A DNA stretch of 64,000 nt from Fen-671 sp963794745 (GCA_963794745.1 CAWCEZ010000010.1:496001-560000); one strand, 5' to 3'. Positions 17,010 through 26,001 are shown, counted from the first letter of the stretch. Made by a program: numbers and translations. Notes: generated from the sequence alone by a model not told the origin.

Positions 17010-19237
17010 GGCGCCGCAAAAAGGGCCGGCAATGCGCCCCTCCAGGCGTTAACGGCCTCCTCCACGCTGAACTCGCCAAGACCCTCGATAACGACCCGGT
17101 CACCCCCGGCCATGCCGAGGTCGGCAACCGGAGTACCCGCCGCACGAGCACGTTCGGCCACCAAAGCCACCTTCTCGGGTGGCACGCTCAGGACGACCCT
17201 GGAAGGACCTTCACCGAAAAGCTCCCGGTGACTGCTGATCCCGCTTACCCGGCACCCGGTCCCGCTTTTCACCGCCATTTCCGCCAATGCCAGACCGATC
17301 CCACCGTCGGAAACGTCGTGGATGCCGTCGACCAGGCGCTCGCGCACGAGTTCTGCCACCAAGGCCAGCAGGCTCGAATGCGACTCGAGGTCAAGGGGCG
17401 CCAGGACACCTCCCGAGTGGCCGCGGCGCTCGAGGGCCCAGCGCGACCCGGCGAGCGAAGTAGCCCCGGCGCCGTTCGGCCCCAACAGGAGCACCCGGCT
17501 CCCTTCGCTGAACGAGGGCGTGGGGATCCCAGCTTCAAGTCTGTCGATCAGGCCAAGGGTGCCCACAACGGGGGTCGGGTCGATGTCGGTGCCCATGGAC
17601 TCGTTGTAGAGGCTGACGTTGCCGCCGACCACGGGGATGCCGAGCGCCCGGCATGCCTCGGACATCCCGTCGATCGCCTCCGAGAGCTGCCACATCACGG
17701 CAGGGTGCTCGGGGTTCCCGAAATTCAAGCAGTTGACGAGTGCGACCGCTCGTGCCCCCGTACAGGCGACGTTGAGGGCAGACTCCGCAACTACGAGGCG
17801 AGCGCCGGCACGCGGGTCGAGCGCACACCAGCGGGAGTTGCCGTCGGTCGAGAGCGCGATGGCCCGGGCCGCGGCCCCGGCGGGTGCCCGCACGCCTGGT
17901 GCGGAGAGCCGGAGCACTGCGGCGTCCGCTCCGGGCGCAACGACCGTGTTACGGAACAGTTGGTGGTCGTACTGGCGGAACGCCCAGGACGGGTCGACAA
18001 GCATCGCCAGTAGATCCTCGACCAGCTCTTTTGAAGAAGCCGGGCCTGGCAGGCTCGCCGGGTCATTGGCGGCGAGCTCGTCCTGCGAGTCGGGCCGCCG
18101 CATCGGCCGGTCGTAAATGGGCGCGTCTTCATGGAGGCTCGATGCCGGGACATCGGCAAGGACCTCCCCGTCCCAACCCTGCAGGACCCGGAGCCGCCCC
18201 GAACCGGTGACCCTGCCTATGACGGTCGCGCGCACTTCCCACCGTCCGCAGACTTCCATTACGGCGCCCAACACTTCGGGCGTGACGATCGCCAGCATCC
18301 GCTCCTGGCTCTCGCTCGTCATCACCTCGAACGGGGCCAGGCCCGCCTCGCGCAGCGGTACCGCTTCGACGTTGACGTCCATGCCGACCCCGCCCCGGGA
18401 TGCCGTCTCGCTCGTAGCGCAGGTGATCCCCGCGCCGCCGAGGTCCTGGATCCCGAGCACCAGGTGCTTGTCGAGCAGCTCGAGGGTCGCCTCGATGAGG
18501 CGCTTCTCCTCGAACGGGTCACCGACCTGGACGTTCGGGCGCTTGGCTGCTTCAGCTTCGGGGTCATCGGTGAAAGCCGCTGATGCCAGGACGCTCACCC
18601 CGCCTATCCCGTCGCGCCCGGTGCTCGAACCAAGAAGCACCGCCAGGCTCCCCTCGCCACCCGCACGGCCCAATACGAGGCGGTCCTTCGGCAGCAGCCC
18701 GCAGCACAGGACGTTGACGAGCGGGTTGCCTGCGTAACACTGCGCGAACTCGAGCTCACCCCCTACAGTTGGGACCCCGACTGCGTTGCCGTAGCCCGAA
18801 ATACCGCTCACCACGCCGCTCGCGACCCACCGGTTGCGGGCGTCGTCGGGGAGCCCAAAGCGCAGCGGGTCCATCAGTGCGATCGGGCGGGCTCCCATGG
18901 TGAAGATGTCTCGTATGATCCCACCGACCCCGGTCGCGGCACCCTGGTAGGGCTCGATCGCCGAGGGGTGGTTGTGGCTCTCGATCCGTATCGCCACAGC
19001 GATGCCGTCGCCGGCGTCGATCACGCCCGCGTTCTCGCCGGGGCCGACCAGCACGGCCGGCCCAACCGTCGGGAGCCGCCGGAGATGAAGCCTGGAGGAC
19101 TTGTAGGAGCAGTGTTCGCTCCACATCACCGCGTACATGGCCAGCTCGAGGTGATTCGGCACACGGCCCAGGATCCGCTCGATAGAAGCGGCTTCTTCAT
19201 CGGTCAGGCCGAGCTCGCGGTGCAATGTTGCCTCCAT
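17006..19237 (-). CDS. purL: phosphoribosylformylglycinamidine synthase, large subunit
   Basis: ATP-dependent conversion of FGAR to FGAM, working with PurS and PurQ (both encoded at 24-25 kb). The ~743-residue length is that of the short PurL type. Visible motifs are MYAVMWSEHCSYKSSR, IRIESHNHPSAIEPYQGAATGVGGI, GGVSVLASAAF, GIQDLGGAGITCATSE, LSTDGNSRWCALDPRAG, GNVSLYNESMG and IHDVSDGGIGLALAEMA. I choose ATG 19237; a TTG seven codons upstream is in frame. It is separated from purQ-purS by an unrelated cluster. The frame is intact. Confidence 0.97.
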   Translation of the reverse strand: MEATLHRELGLTDEEAASIERILGRVPNHLELAMYAVMWSEHCSYKSSRLHLRRLPTVGPAVLVGPGENAGVIDAGDGIAVAIRIESHNHPSAIEPYQGAATGVGGIIRDIFTMGARPIALMDPLRFGLPDDARNRWVASGVVSGISGYGNAVGVPTVGGELEFAQCYAGNPLVNVLCCGLLPKDRLVLGRAGGEGSLAVLLGSSTGRDGIGGVSVLASAAFTDDPEAEAAKRPNVQVGDPFEEKRLIEATLELLDKHLVLGIQDLGGAGITCATSETASRGGVGMDVNVEAVPLREAGLAPFEVMTSESQERMLAIVTPEVLGAVMEVCGRWEVRATVIGRVTGSGRLRVLQGWDGEVLADVPASSLHEDAPIYDRPMRRPDSQDELAANDPASLPGPASSKELVEDLLAMLVDPSWAFRQYDHQLFRNTVVAPGADAAVLRLSAPGVRAPAGAAARAIALSTDGNSRWCALDPRAGARLVVAESALNVACTGARAVALVNCLNFGNPEHPAVMWQLSEAIDGMSEACRALGIPVVGGNVSLYNESMGTDIDPTPVVGTLGLIDRLEAGIPTPSFSEGSRVLLLGPNGAGATSLAGSRWALERRGHSGGVLAPLDLESHSSLLALVAELVRERLVDGIHDVSDGGIGLALAEMAVKSGTGCRVSGISSHRELFGEGPSRVVLSVPPEKVALVAERARAAGTPVADLGMAGGDRVVIEGLGEFSVEEAVNAWRGALPALFAAP

Positions 19238-19263
19238 CCCATTCAAACTAGGCTCCAAAGGCA

Positions 19264-19977
19264 GTGCCTAACTGCCTCGTGATACAGCACCTCGCTCCTG
19301 AGGGGCCCTACCTCATTGCAGAAGCGCTCGGCAATGCCGGCATTGCAGTCGAGCTCTGCCAGGTGTTCGCCGGTGACCAGCCCCCGGCCGGTCTCGAGGG
19401 CTACGACGGCCTCGTGGTTATGGGCGGCCCGATGTCGGCAAGCTCGGACGACGGCTTCCTGACCAGGACTGCCGAGATTGACCTGCTCGAAGAGGCCCTG
19501 GAGCGGGAGGTGCCCGCTCTTGGCGTATGCCTCGGGGCACAACTGCTCGCAATAGCCGCCGGTGGCAAGGTATACCCCGGGTCAGAAGGCCCGGAGATCG
19601 GCTGGGCGCCGGTGTCGCTGATAACTGGGGAGACAGAGCAGGACGTGCTCTTCAGGGACCTCCCCCGGGAGCTGACGGTGCTCCATTGGCACGGGGACAC
19701 CTTCGACCTACCGCCGGGCGCAACGCACCTGGCCACGAGCAAGACCTATTCCGCCCAGGCTTTCCGGGCCGGCCCGCGGGCATGGGGGCTCCAGTTCCAC
19801 CTGGAAGTCGACAGCTCGGCGATCGACGCGTTCCTCTCGGCTTTCGGCGATGAAGCTGCCTCTTGTGGCGTGCCCCCCGAGGGCATCGCTGCACAGGCAG
19901 GCTCCGCGATCGCCGAGCTCGCTCCTGCCCGTGGCAGGCTGCTTGACCGCTTCGCTGCCCTCGTGGCCGAGCGCTGA
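19264..19977 (+). CDS. class I glutamine amidotransferase (GMP-synthase-like domain)
   Basis: A 237-residue single-domain class I glutamine amidotransferase. The triad is visible: C89 in PALGVCLGAQLLA, H179 and E181 in GLQFHLEVD. VVMGGPMSASSDD and EIGWAPVSL are also typical. The product resembles free-standing GMPS-like amidotransferases, some of which hydrolyse gamma-glutamyl compounds. The real substrate is not shown by the sequence. It is divergent from purL and is followed by an XRE-cupin regulator, an M24 peptidase and a permease, suggesting a role in nitrogen-compound breakdown more than in GMP synthesis. The start is GTG 19264. Confidence 0.85.
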   Translation: MPNCLVIQHLAPEGPYLIAEALGNAGIAVELCQVFAGDQPPAGLEGYDGLVVMGGPMSASSDDGFLTRTAEIDLLEEALEREVPALGVCLGAQLLAIAAGGKVYPGSEGPEIGWAPVSLITGETEQDVLFRDLPRELTVLHWHGDTFDLPPGATHLATSKTYSAQAFRAGPRAWGLQFHLEVDSSAIDAFLSAFGDEAASCGVPPEGIAAQAGSAIAELAPARGRLLDRFAALVAER

Positions 19978-20002
19978 ACTTTACGCCCTCTTTTCCGACC
20001 TA

Positions 20003-20048
20003 TTAACGGTCTGTTAAGTGGGCAACAAGTAGTTGTCTCTGAGACAAC
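20003..20048. promoter_or_regulatory. palindromic operator candidates before the XRE-cupin gene
   Basis: A perfect 17-bp palindrome, GTTGTCTC-T-GAGACAAC (20032-20048), ends 21 bases before the regulator's ATG. A second inverted repeat, TTAAC-N5-GTTAA, lies at 20003-20017. HTH-XRE regulators with cupin domains usually bind such dyads and autoregulate, so 20032-20048 is the likely operator. I saw no second exact copy before the peptidase or the permease. Confidence 0.62.
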
Positions 20049-20069
20049 CACCTCTTAGATTGACGGGCG

Positions 20070-20666
20070 ATGGCCCCCGCCCAGTTCGTCAGCGAGCAAG
20101 CCCTCTCCTCGATCGGAGAACGCCTCAAGGCGGCCCGTGAGCAGGCGGGCTACACGCTCGACGAGCTCGCAACGTTGACTGGCCTCTCAAAGGCGCACCT
20201 TTCTCGTCTCGAATCTGCCGAGCGGCAGCCGTCGATCGCAGCGCTGCTCACCTTCGCGGCTGCCCTTCGCGTACCCGTTGGCCGCCTCCTCGGGGAGGAG
20301 GACAACCAGGACAGCACGCCGTTGAGCGTCTATTCGGCCGGAGAGCCGTCACACGAGGTCGCGGGGTTACACGTGGTGGCCTGTAGCGGCTACCCGGGCT
20401 CGGGGGCCCTCGAGGCCCTTCGCATGACTATTTCACCTGACCGGGTACCCGGGCCTGCCGCCCGCCACCATGGAGAAGAGTGGGTCTACGTCGTAACCGG
20501 CACCCTGGTGCTCGACTACGACGGGCAGCGTTACCGGACAACCGCTGGGAGCTGCGCGCATTTCGATGCCGAGCACCCTCACCGCCTCGGGGCGGAGGGC
20601 ATGCCCACGGAGGTCCTTGTCGTCGCGGCGCAAGGGCCGAGGGGACTTTGGAGCGCTCACCGATGA
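20070..20666 (+). CDS. XRE-family regulator with C-terminal cupin domain
   Basis: A 198-residue regulator. Residues ~14-70 form an XRE helix-turn-helix (GERLKAAREQAGYTLDELATLTGLSKAHLSRLESAERQPS). Residues ~110-195 form a small-molecule-binding cupin_2 barrel (RHHGEEWVYVVTGTL, DAEHPHRLGAEG). This is the PuuR/SutR-type architecture, in which a metabolite in the cupin controls DNA binding. It sits between an amidotransferase and an M24 peptidase, with a perfect palindrome upstream, so it probably regulates itself and its neighbours. The inducer is unknown. Confidence 0.9.
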   Translation: MAPAQFVSEQALSSIGERLKAAREQAGYTLDELATLTGLSKAHLSRLESAERQPSIAALLTFAAALRVPVGRLLGEEDNQDSTPLSVYSAGEPSHEVAGLHVVACSGYPGSGALEALRMTISPDRVPGPAARHHGEEWVYVVTGTLVLDYDGQRYRTTAGSCAHFDAEHPHRLGAEGMPTEVLVVAAQGPRGLWSAHR

Positions 20667-20706
20667 ACAAACCCACTCCAATAACACAAAGAAATGGAGC
20701 CCTGGC

Positions 20707-21429
20707 ATGACAACAACGACTTCAGCGCAGATAGAAGGCACCGGCGAGAAGTACGACCTCAACAAGTTGCTCGACATGCGGCTACGTACGCGCCACGCGG
20801 TCTACAAGATCGCGGCCGGGATCAGCGTCGGCATGGTCGAAGAGGATGCCCGGGCCATGGCCCGCGATGTGCTCCAGAGCATGGGCATGCGGCGTGGCTG
20901 GCACCACGTGATAACGCGTCTCGGGCCGAACACCACCAAGGACTTCATGGCGCAGTCCGAGCCAGGGGTCGTGCTACAACCAAACGACATTTTCTTCATC
21001 GATATCGGCCCAATTTACGGTGACACCGAGGGTGACGCTGGTGAGACGTTCGTCGTTGGCGACAACCCGCAGCACCACAAAGCCAAGGTTGACGTGAGGG
21101 CTATTTGGGAGGATGTGCGCGCCCTGTGGTCCTCGAAGGGGTCAACAGGCCAAGAACTCTACGAGTTCGCGCAAAAGGCAGCGAAAGAGCGGGGGTGGGT
21201 GCTCAACATGGACCTCTCCGGGCACAGGCTTTCGGATTTCCCTCATTCGGCTCACTACGATGGTTCCCTGGCTGACATCAGTTTCAGGCCCAACCCCAAC
21301 CTCTGGGTCCTGGAGATCGCTATCGCCCATCCTGAAATGACTTTTGGGGCCTTCTACGAAGATCTCCTACTCACAGACCAGTCCTTCCCGGGCTGGGCAC
21401 TCAACGCTGACAGCGTCCGCCTCGACTGA
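20707..21429 (+). CDS. short M24-family metallopeptidase (Xaa-Pro peptidase/creatinase fold)
   Basis: A 240-residue pita-bread-fold enzyme. All five metal ligands can be placed: D99 and D110 in FFIDIGPIYGDTEGD (the canonical D-x10-D), H180 or H173 in the GHRLSDFPH segment, E203 in VLEIAIAHPE and E218 in FYEDLLL. It lacks the N-terminal domain of full aminopeptidase P, so the substrate may be a dipeptide or a C-N bond in a small amide. ATG 20707 follows TGGAGCCC. It starts 40 bases after the regulator and precedes the permease, suggesting use of an imported compound. Confidence 0.85.
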   Translation: MTTTTSAQIEGTGEKYDLNKLLDMRLRTRHAVYKIAAGISVGMVEEDARAMARDVLQSMGMRRGWHHVITRLGPNTTKDFMAQSEPGVVLQPNDIFFIDIGPIYGDTEGDAGETFVVGDNPQHHKAKVDVRAIWEDVRALWSSKGSTGQELYEFAQKAAKERGWVLNMDLSGHRLSDFPHSAHYDGSLADISFRPNPNLWVLEIAIAHPEMTFGAFYEDLLLTDQSFPGWALNADSVRLD

Positions 21430-21629
21430 ACGGGCGCCGCCCACAAGTTCACGTTAACGTAACGGTGGCGTAATAGCTCGGTATTGGTAGTGCCCTACGT
21501 TTAGGCGTAGGAATTTATGAGGTAGTCGCGGCCTCGACAGCCCGGTCACCGATAGGTGCTCGGAGAAACCTGGAACGGGTAGTCGAGCGAGAAGCCGGCG
21601 ACCCGCTCTCATAAAGGAGGCTAATTGCG
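21430..21629 (+). other. leader region of the APC permease, dyad-rich, no gene
   Basis: This 200-base gap holds a perfect 10-bp palindrome (ACGTTAACGT, 21451-21460), a repeated GGTAGTCG, and complementary segments such as CCTCGAC versus GTCGAG flanking a GGTCACC...GGTGC stem. It ends in a strong AAAGGAGG ribosome site before ATG 21630. I cannot match it to a known riboswitch consensus. A structured leader or promoter/operator is possible. Confidence 0.35.
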
Positions 21630-23153
21630 ATGGCTCTTACTCGAACGCGCCCGCCCGGGGCCAGTACCGGGACAACTCCAGCCGTAACCGCCCCAAACCA
21701 TGCTTTGCGTGCCAACGCCCTAGGATTTCCCACGATCTTGGCCGAGTCGATCGGGCTCATCTCGCCGACGATGACAGCGGTCCTCATCATCCCTATAGCG
21801 TTCAGTTACGCCGGCCAAGGCACCTGGGTCACCTATGCCTTCGGGACGGTGATGTTGATGTTCGTCGTCCTTTGCCTCAACCAGTTCGCTAAGCGCACTA
21901 ATGGTGCAGGCTCGATGTACGCATATACGGCGCGCGGGCTCGGGCCGACCACTGGCGTTTTCTCCGGCTGGTCCCTCATCTGGTCCTACCTTTTCATCGG
22001 CATTGCCGGCCTGACTGGTTTTGCCATATTTGCCCAGCAGTTCCTCAATGCCATCGGAGCCGGTTTTACAGCTCCACCAATACTGCTGTTCCTCATCAGC
22101 GCCGTCGGGTGCTGGCTCGTCGCCTACCGGGACATCCATGTGTCGTCCGCCCTGACCCTCGTGATCGAGGCCTTGTCGGTTGCCTGCATCGCCGTCCTGG
22201 CCTTCATAATCCTCTTCAAGCACGGCCTTGCAGTCGACACCGACCAGTTGAAGCTGAAAGGCCTCGATTTTCACGGCCTCAGCCTCGGGATCGTCATCTC
22301 TATTTTCAGCCTTGTCGGCTTCGAAAGCGCGACGGCACTGGGTGGCGAGGCCAGGAACCCTTTGAAGAACGTCCCGAAAGCAGTTATATGGAGCCTGGCT
22401 TTCGCAGGGGTTTGGTTCGTTTTCATGAGCTACGTCGAGGTGGCCGGGACGCACGACTACGGGACCTCCTGGCAGAACGCGCCTCTGATCGAACTGGCAA
22501 GGGCCTACGGCGTGAGCGCCTTCAGGATCCCGATCTCGCTCGGGGCAATGGTGAGCTTCTTCGGCCTCACTCTCACGTGCCTCAACGCCGGGTCCCGGAT
22601 CATCTACCGGATGGCGGGGCACGACCTGCTCCACTCGCACCTCGGCAGGGCACACCCTCAAAACCGGACCCCGCACGTCTCGATCACCGTTTACATGGCG
22701 ATGATCGTAACGCTGCCGATCATCCTCGAGCATTTCACCAACCCCAACACAATGTTCGGCGATGCTGGGACTCTTGCTGCGTTCGGCTTCCTCACGGCGT
22801 ACTTCCTCATATCGATCGCGGCGCCAGCGTTCCTCAAGAAGCGTGGAGAACTGAGGCCCCGCGATGTTGCCGTCGCAGTTGCGGCGTTCCTTTGCTTGCT
22901 CGTACCGACGATCGGGAGCTTCTACCCGGTCCCGGCATGGCCCGTCTACACATACCCGTACATCTTCCTCGGTTACATGCTGCTCGGTGGAGCCTGGTTG
23001 TACGTCGCGAACAAGCGGCGAGCCGGCGTCCTGGGCGACATTGCCCTCGATCTCGCACACGACACTGTGACCCTGGTCTCGGGCACCGCCACCCACCCGA
23101 GCCCGGTGCCTTCGAGCGGCCGCGGCACCTCGATCGACCTTACGACCGCCTGA
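21630..23153 (+). CDS. APC-superfamily amino acid/amine permease
   Basis: A 507-residue membrane transporter with about 12 hydrophobic segments and the APC N-terminal signature LGFPTILAESIGLISPTMTAVLIIP, GAGSMYAYTARGLGP, FSLVGFESATALGGEARNP and a positively charged cytoplasmic tail. It is closest in style to the amino acid/polyamine transporters of family 2.A.3. A good AAAGGAGG site precedes the ATG. Upstream neighbours (amidotransferase, XRE-cupin regulator, M24 peptidase) and the SDR downstream suggest import of an amino acid, amine or peptide-like nutrient. The substrate cannot be read from sequence. Confidence 0.92.
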   Translation: MALTRTRPPGASTGTTPAVTAPNHALRANALGFPTILAESIGLISPTMTAVLIIPIAFSYAGQGTWVTYAFGTVMLMFVVLCLNQFAKRTNGAGSMYAYTARGLGPTTGVFSGWSLIWSYLFIGIAGLTGFAIFAQQFLNAIGAGFTAPPILLFLISAVGCWLVAYRDIHVSSALTLVIEALSVACIAVLAFIILFKHGLAVDTDQLKLKGLDFHGLSLGIVISIFSLVGFESATALGGEARNPLKNVPKAVIWSLAFAGVWFVFMSYVEVAGTHDYGTSWQNAPLIELARAYGVSAFRIPISLGAMVSFFGLTLTCLNAGSRIIYRMAGHDLLHSHLGRAHPQNRTPHVSITVYMAMIVTLPIILEHFTNPNTMFGDAGTLAAFGFLTAYFLISIAAPAFLKKRGELRPRDVAVAVAAFLCLLVPTIGSFYPVPAWPVYTYPYIFLGYMLLGGAWLYVANKRRAGVLGDIALDLAHDTVTLVSGTATHPSPVPSSGRGTSIDLTTA

Positions 23154-23209
23154 GGCCAACCAGATCCCAGCCCGGCACGCGACGCGACCGCGGGCCGGGC
23201 CTGGGCATA

Positions 23210-24073
23210 ATGCATGTCGTGGCTCCTGTCCCCTCTCTCCCAGCATTGTTCGACCTGTCCGGGCGCGCCGCTATCATCACCGGCGGTAGCGGGGCATTGG
23301 GCCAGGCGATCGCGCTCGGCCTGCGCAGAGCTGGTGCCAACGTGGCCCTGCTGGCGAGGCACCCCGGGGCCGTCGACGAGGCGGTAGGGGCCCTGGCGGC
23401 CAACCCGCCCGGTGGGCCCGAGATGCCCGGCGAGGTCGTCCCTCTTGTCGCCGACGTGCTCGATGTCGAGTCGCTCGAGGATGCCCGCGGCGCGGTAATG
23501 CAGCGATGGGGCCGTATTGACGTGCTCGTCAACGCCGCCGGCGGGAACCTGCCCGACGCCACGGTCCCGGTTGGTGGTTCGTTCTTCGACCTCGACCCAG
23601 ACGGCGTAAGAGCGGTCACCGAACTGAACTTCATGGGGACGTTCCTGGCCACCCAGGTATTTGCCAGGACCATGGCTGGGGCCGGGACGGGCAGCGTCGT
23701 CAACATCTCCTCGGTAGCCGGCTCGAGGGCCCTTTCACGAGTCGTGGGCTACAACGCGGCCAAGGCTGGGGTCGAGAACCTCACCCGCTGGCTGGCCGAC
23801 CACATTGCCCGCCAAGTGAGCCCCGGTATCCGGGTAAATGCCATTGCCCCCGGCTTTTTTCTCGGCGCGCAGAACCGGGCCCTGCTCACCGAAGCCGACG
23901 GTTCGCTCAGCGAGCGGGGCCGCCTCGTAGTGAGCCGCACCCCGATGGGCCGGCTGGGCAGCCCCGAAGACTTCGTCGGCACCGCCCTCTGGCTCGCATC
24001 AGACGCCAGCGCTTTCGTTACAGGGACGGTCGTGGCGGTAGACGGGGGCTTCTCGGCGACCTCTGGGATATAA
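23210..24073 (+). CDS. SDR-family oxidoreductase
   Basis: A 287-residue classical short-chain dehydrogenase. It has the nucleotide motif TGGSGALGQAIALGLRRAGANVAL (TGxxxxxG), VNAAGGN (NAG-like), NISSVAGSRALSRVVGYNAAKAG (catalytic Ser, Tyr, Lys) and a C-terminal FVTGTVVAVDGGFS. The long FFLGAQNRALLTEADGSL loop resembles D-mannonate/fructuronate-type SDRs. It starts 57 bases after the permease on the same strand and probably belongs to the same catabolic cluster. Substrate assignment is inference only. Confidence 0.92.
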   Translation: MHVVAPVPSLPALFDLSGRAAIITGGSGALGQAIALGLRRAGANVALLARHPGAVDEAVGALAANPPGGPEMPGEVVPLVADVLDVESLEDARGAVMQRWGRIDVLVNAAGGNLPDATVPVGGSFFDLDPDGVRAVTELNFMGTFLATQVFARTMAGAGTGSVVNISSVAGSRALSRVVGYNAAKAGVENLTRWLADHIARQVSPGIRVNAIAPGFFLGAQNRALLTEADGSLSERGRLVVSRTPMGRLGSPEDFVGTALWLASDASAFVTGTVVAVDGGFSATSGI

Positions 24074-24102
24074 GCCAGGTGCCTGCAGCGTTTTTGGTTT
24101 AG

Positions 24103-24795
24103 TTACGCGCGCGGTGCCGTCAGTGAGGTCGAGCCTGCCGTTGCCAGCAAGGCACCGAGGAGCACGAGGCCGTCGGATGAACCGAGGAGGTCGCTGGTCG
24201 CCCGTTCGGGGTGAGGCATCAGCCCGACGACGTTGCCACTTTCGTTGCAAACAGCGGCAATGTCGTGTACCGAACCATTGGGGTTACCGACATAACGCAG
24301 CACAACCCGGCCCTCGGCCTCAAGAGCGCGTAGTGCCTCCGGGCTGGCCGTGTAGTTGCCCTCGAAGTGGTTGATGGGCACTCGTAACCGCCGGCCCAGC
24401 TCCACACCGGTTGTCAGCGCGGAGCGGTCGCTCACGACCTCGAGCTCCGTCATCTGGCACAAGAAGGTAAGGCCCTTGTTCTTCTGCAGGGCGCCGGGGA
24501 GCAGGTGCGCCTCCGTCAGGACCTGAAAACCGTTGCAAATCCCGACGACCGGCCCGCCTCCCTCAGCAAACTCGCTCACCGCGCGCATGACGGGGGAAAA
24601 CCGGGCGATCGCTCCCGGGCGCAAGTAGTCACCATGCGCGAAGCCACCAGGCAGCACAACGGCATCGAGCGAACCGAGCGAGGTGGCCGCATGCCAAACG
24701 AGCTCGGCCTCACCACCAAGGCCTTCGAGGGCCTCGACGACATCGTGCTCGCAGTTCGTCCCGGGGAAAACGACCACACCGACTCGAGGCGCCAC
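24103..24795 (-). CDS. purQ: phosphoribosylformylglycinamidine synthase, glutaminase subunit
   Basis: Glutamine amidotransferase feeding ammonia to PurL. The 230-residue protein has VGVVVFPGTNCEHDVVEAL, VVLPGGFAHGDYLRPGAIA, the nucleophile loop VVGICNGFQVLTEAHLLPGAL, INHFEGNY and the His-Glu pair in GLMPHPERA. It lies 30 bases after purS on the same strand. The frame is intact. Confidence 0.97.
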   Translation of the reverse strand: MAPRVGVVVFPGTNCEHDVVEALEGLGGEAELVWHAATSLGSLDAVVLPGGFAHGDYLRPGAIARFSPVMRAVSEFAEGGGPVVGICNGFQVLTEAHLLPGALQKNKGLTFLCQMTELEVVSDRSALTTGVELGRRLRVPINHFEGNYTASPEALRALEAEGRVVLRYVGNPNGSVHDIAAVCNESGNVVGLMPHPERATSDLLGSSDGLVLLGALLATAGSTSLTAPRA

Positions 24796-24825
24796 GGCTC
24801 CACCGTACCAAGTGGCCCCCGGCGA

Positions 24826-25077
24826 CTAGGAGATGACCGAAACTGTGGCGTCCTCGATGACTGGGTTGGCCAGCAGCCGGGCGCAGAGCTCGTTGACCAC
24901 CCGGCGCGCCTCGCCCTCATCGGGAGCGTCCACGTGCAAGCGGAACGCCTTGCCTGCGCGGATCCCACTGATACCGGCAAAGCCGAGCGCCGGCAGGGCA
25001 CGCTCGATCGTCGCTCCCTGGGGGTCGGAAATACCCGGCCTCAGCTGCACCTCGACAAGAACATCAAAATTCGCCAT
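24826..25077 (-). CDS. purS: phosphoribosylformylglycinamidine synthase subunit PurS
   Basis: An 83-residue subunit bridging PurL and PurQ in the FGAM synthase complex. It has VLVEVQLRPGISDPQGATIERALPALGF, VSGIRAGKAFRL-like IRAGKAFRLHVDAP, ARRVVNELCARLLANPVIEDATV; length and motif order are typical. It lies 15 bases after purC. Its presence fits the short PurL type at 17-19 kb. Confidence 0.95.
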   Translation of the reverse strand: MANFDVLVEVQLRPGISDPQGATIERALPALGFAGISGIRAGKAFRLHVDAPDEGEARRVVNELCARLLANPVIEDATVSVIS

Positions 25078-25092
25078 CTTTCGCCAGGCCCG

Positions 25093-26001
25093 TCAGCCGT
25101 CGGCCCCGGGCCAGTCAGCAAAGCTGAGCCCGCTGAGCCGCTCGTAGGCCTCCACGTAGCGGTCCCGTGTCGCGGCAATGACATCGGGCGGGAGCGGCGG
25201 TGGCGGGGGCGCTTTGTCCCATCCCGTCGCCTCGAGCCAGTCCCGCAGCGGCTGCTTGTCGAACGACGGCGGCGTTGCGCCAGGCTGCCACTGGTCGGCC
25301 GGCCAGAAACGTGACGAGTCCGGGGTGAGGATCTCGTCGCAGATGGCAAGCTCACCATCGATGAGGCCGAGCTCAAACTTCGTGTCCGCGATTATGATCC
25401 CGCGCTGAGCGGCCCGAGCGGCCCCGCTGCGGTATGCCTCGAGGCAAATTTCCCGGGCAGCTGAGGCCAATTTGTCACCGACGAGGTTGGCAGCCTGATC
25501 GAAGGAGATGTTTTCGTCATGGCCTTGAGCCGCCTTCGTCGAAGGAGTGAAGACCGGTTCTGGCAACTGTTGGGACTGGGACAGCCCGGCCGGCAGCGCC
25601 TGGCCGTGCATCGTCCCGGAGCGCTTGTACTCGGCCCATGCCGAGCCTGAGAGGTAGCCGCGCACGATGCACTCGATGGGGAGCATCTCGGCCCGGCGGA
25701 CCACCATCGAGCGGCCCTCGGCGAACTCGGGGCTGACCCCCACCGAACCGAGGTCCAGGTCTTCTGGGACACCCACGGAGATCAAGTGCGTAGGGGCTAC
25801 TTCTGAGAGCTGAGCGGTCCAGTACGCCGTCAGCGCCGTGAGCACCCTGCCCTTGCTCGGGATCGGCTCGGCCATTATGACATCGAATGCCGACATCCGG
25901 TCGGAGGTGACGAACAGGAGCCGTTCCTCGTCGATCTCGTAGACGTCGCGGACTTTCCCTGAGTACATGTGCTTCAACACGGCCGTCAGCCTAATGGGCA
26001 C
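25093..26001 (-). CDS. purC: phosphoribosylaminoimidazole-succinocarboxamide synthase
   Basis: SAICAR synthase, condensing CAIR with aspartate. Motifs are YSGKVRDVYEIDEERLLFVTSDRMSAFD, EMLPIECIVRGYLSGSAWAEYKRSGT, FTPSTKAAQGHDENISF and GIIIADTKFELGLIDGEL...LTPDSSRFW. The given GTG start yields 302 residues. A second GTG at 25980 (seven codons in) fits the common KH(I/M)YSGKVRD beginning equally well. First gene of purC-purS-purQ; the promoter must lie in the 73 bases shared with the divergent AfsR-like gene. Confidence 0.97.
   Translation of the reverse strand: MPIRLTAVLKHMYSGKVRDVYEIDEERLLFVTSDRMSAFDVIMAEPIPSKGRVLTALTAYWTAQLSEVAPTHLISVGVPEDLDLGSVGVSPEFAEGRSMVVRRAEMLPIECIVRGYLSGSAWAEYKRSGTMHGQALPAGLSQSQQLPEPVFTPSTKAAQGHDENISFDQAANLVGDKLASAAREICLEAYRSGAARAAQRGIIIADTKFELGLIDGELAICDEILTPDSSRFWPADQWQPGATPPSFDKQPLRDWLEATGWDKAPPPPPLPPDVIAATRDRYVEAYERLSGLSFADWPGADG

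Noticed and set aside
19264..19977. PurQ or GuaA assignment for the amidotransferase
   Set aside because: A bona fide purQ lies at 24103-24795, and the protein lacks the ATP pyrophosphatase domain of GuaA.
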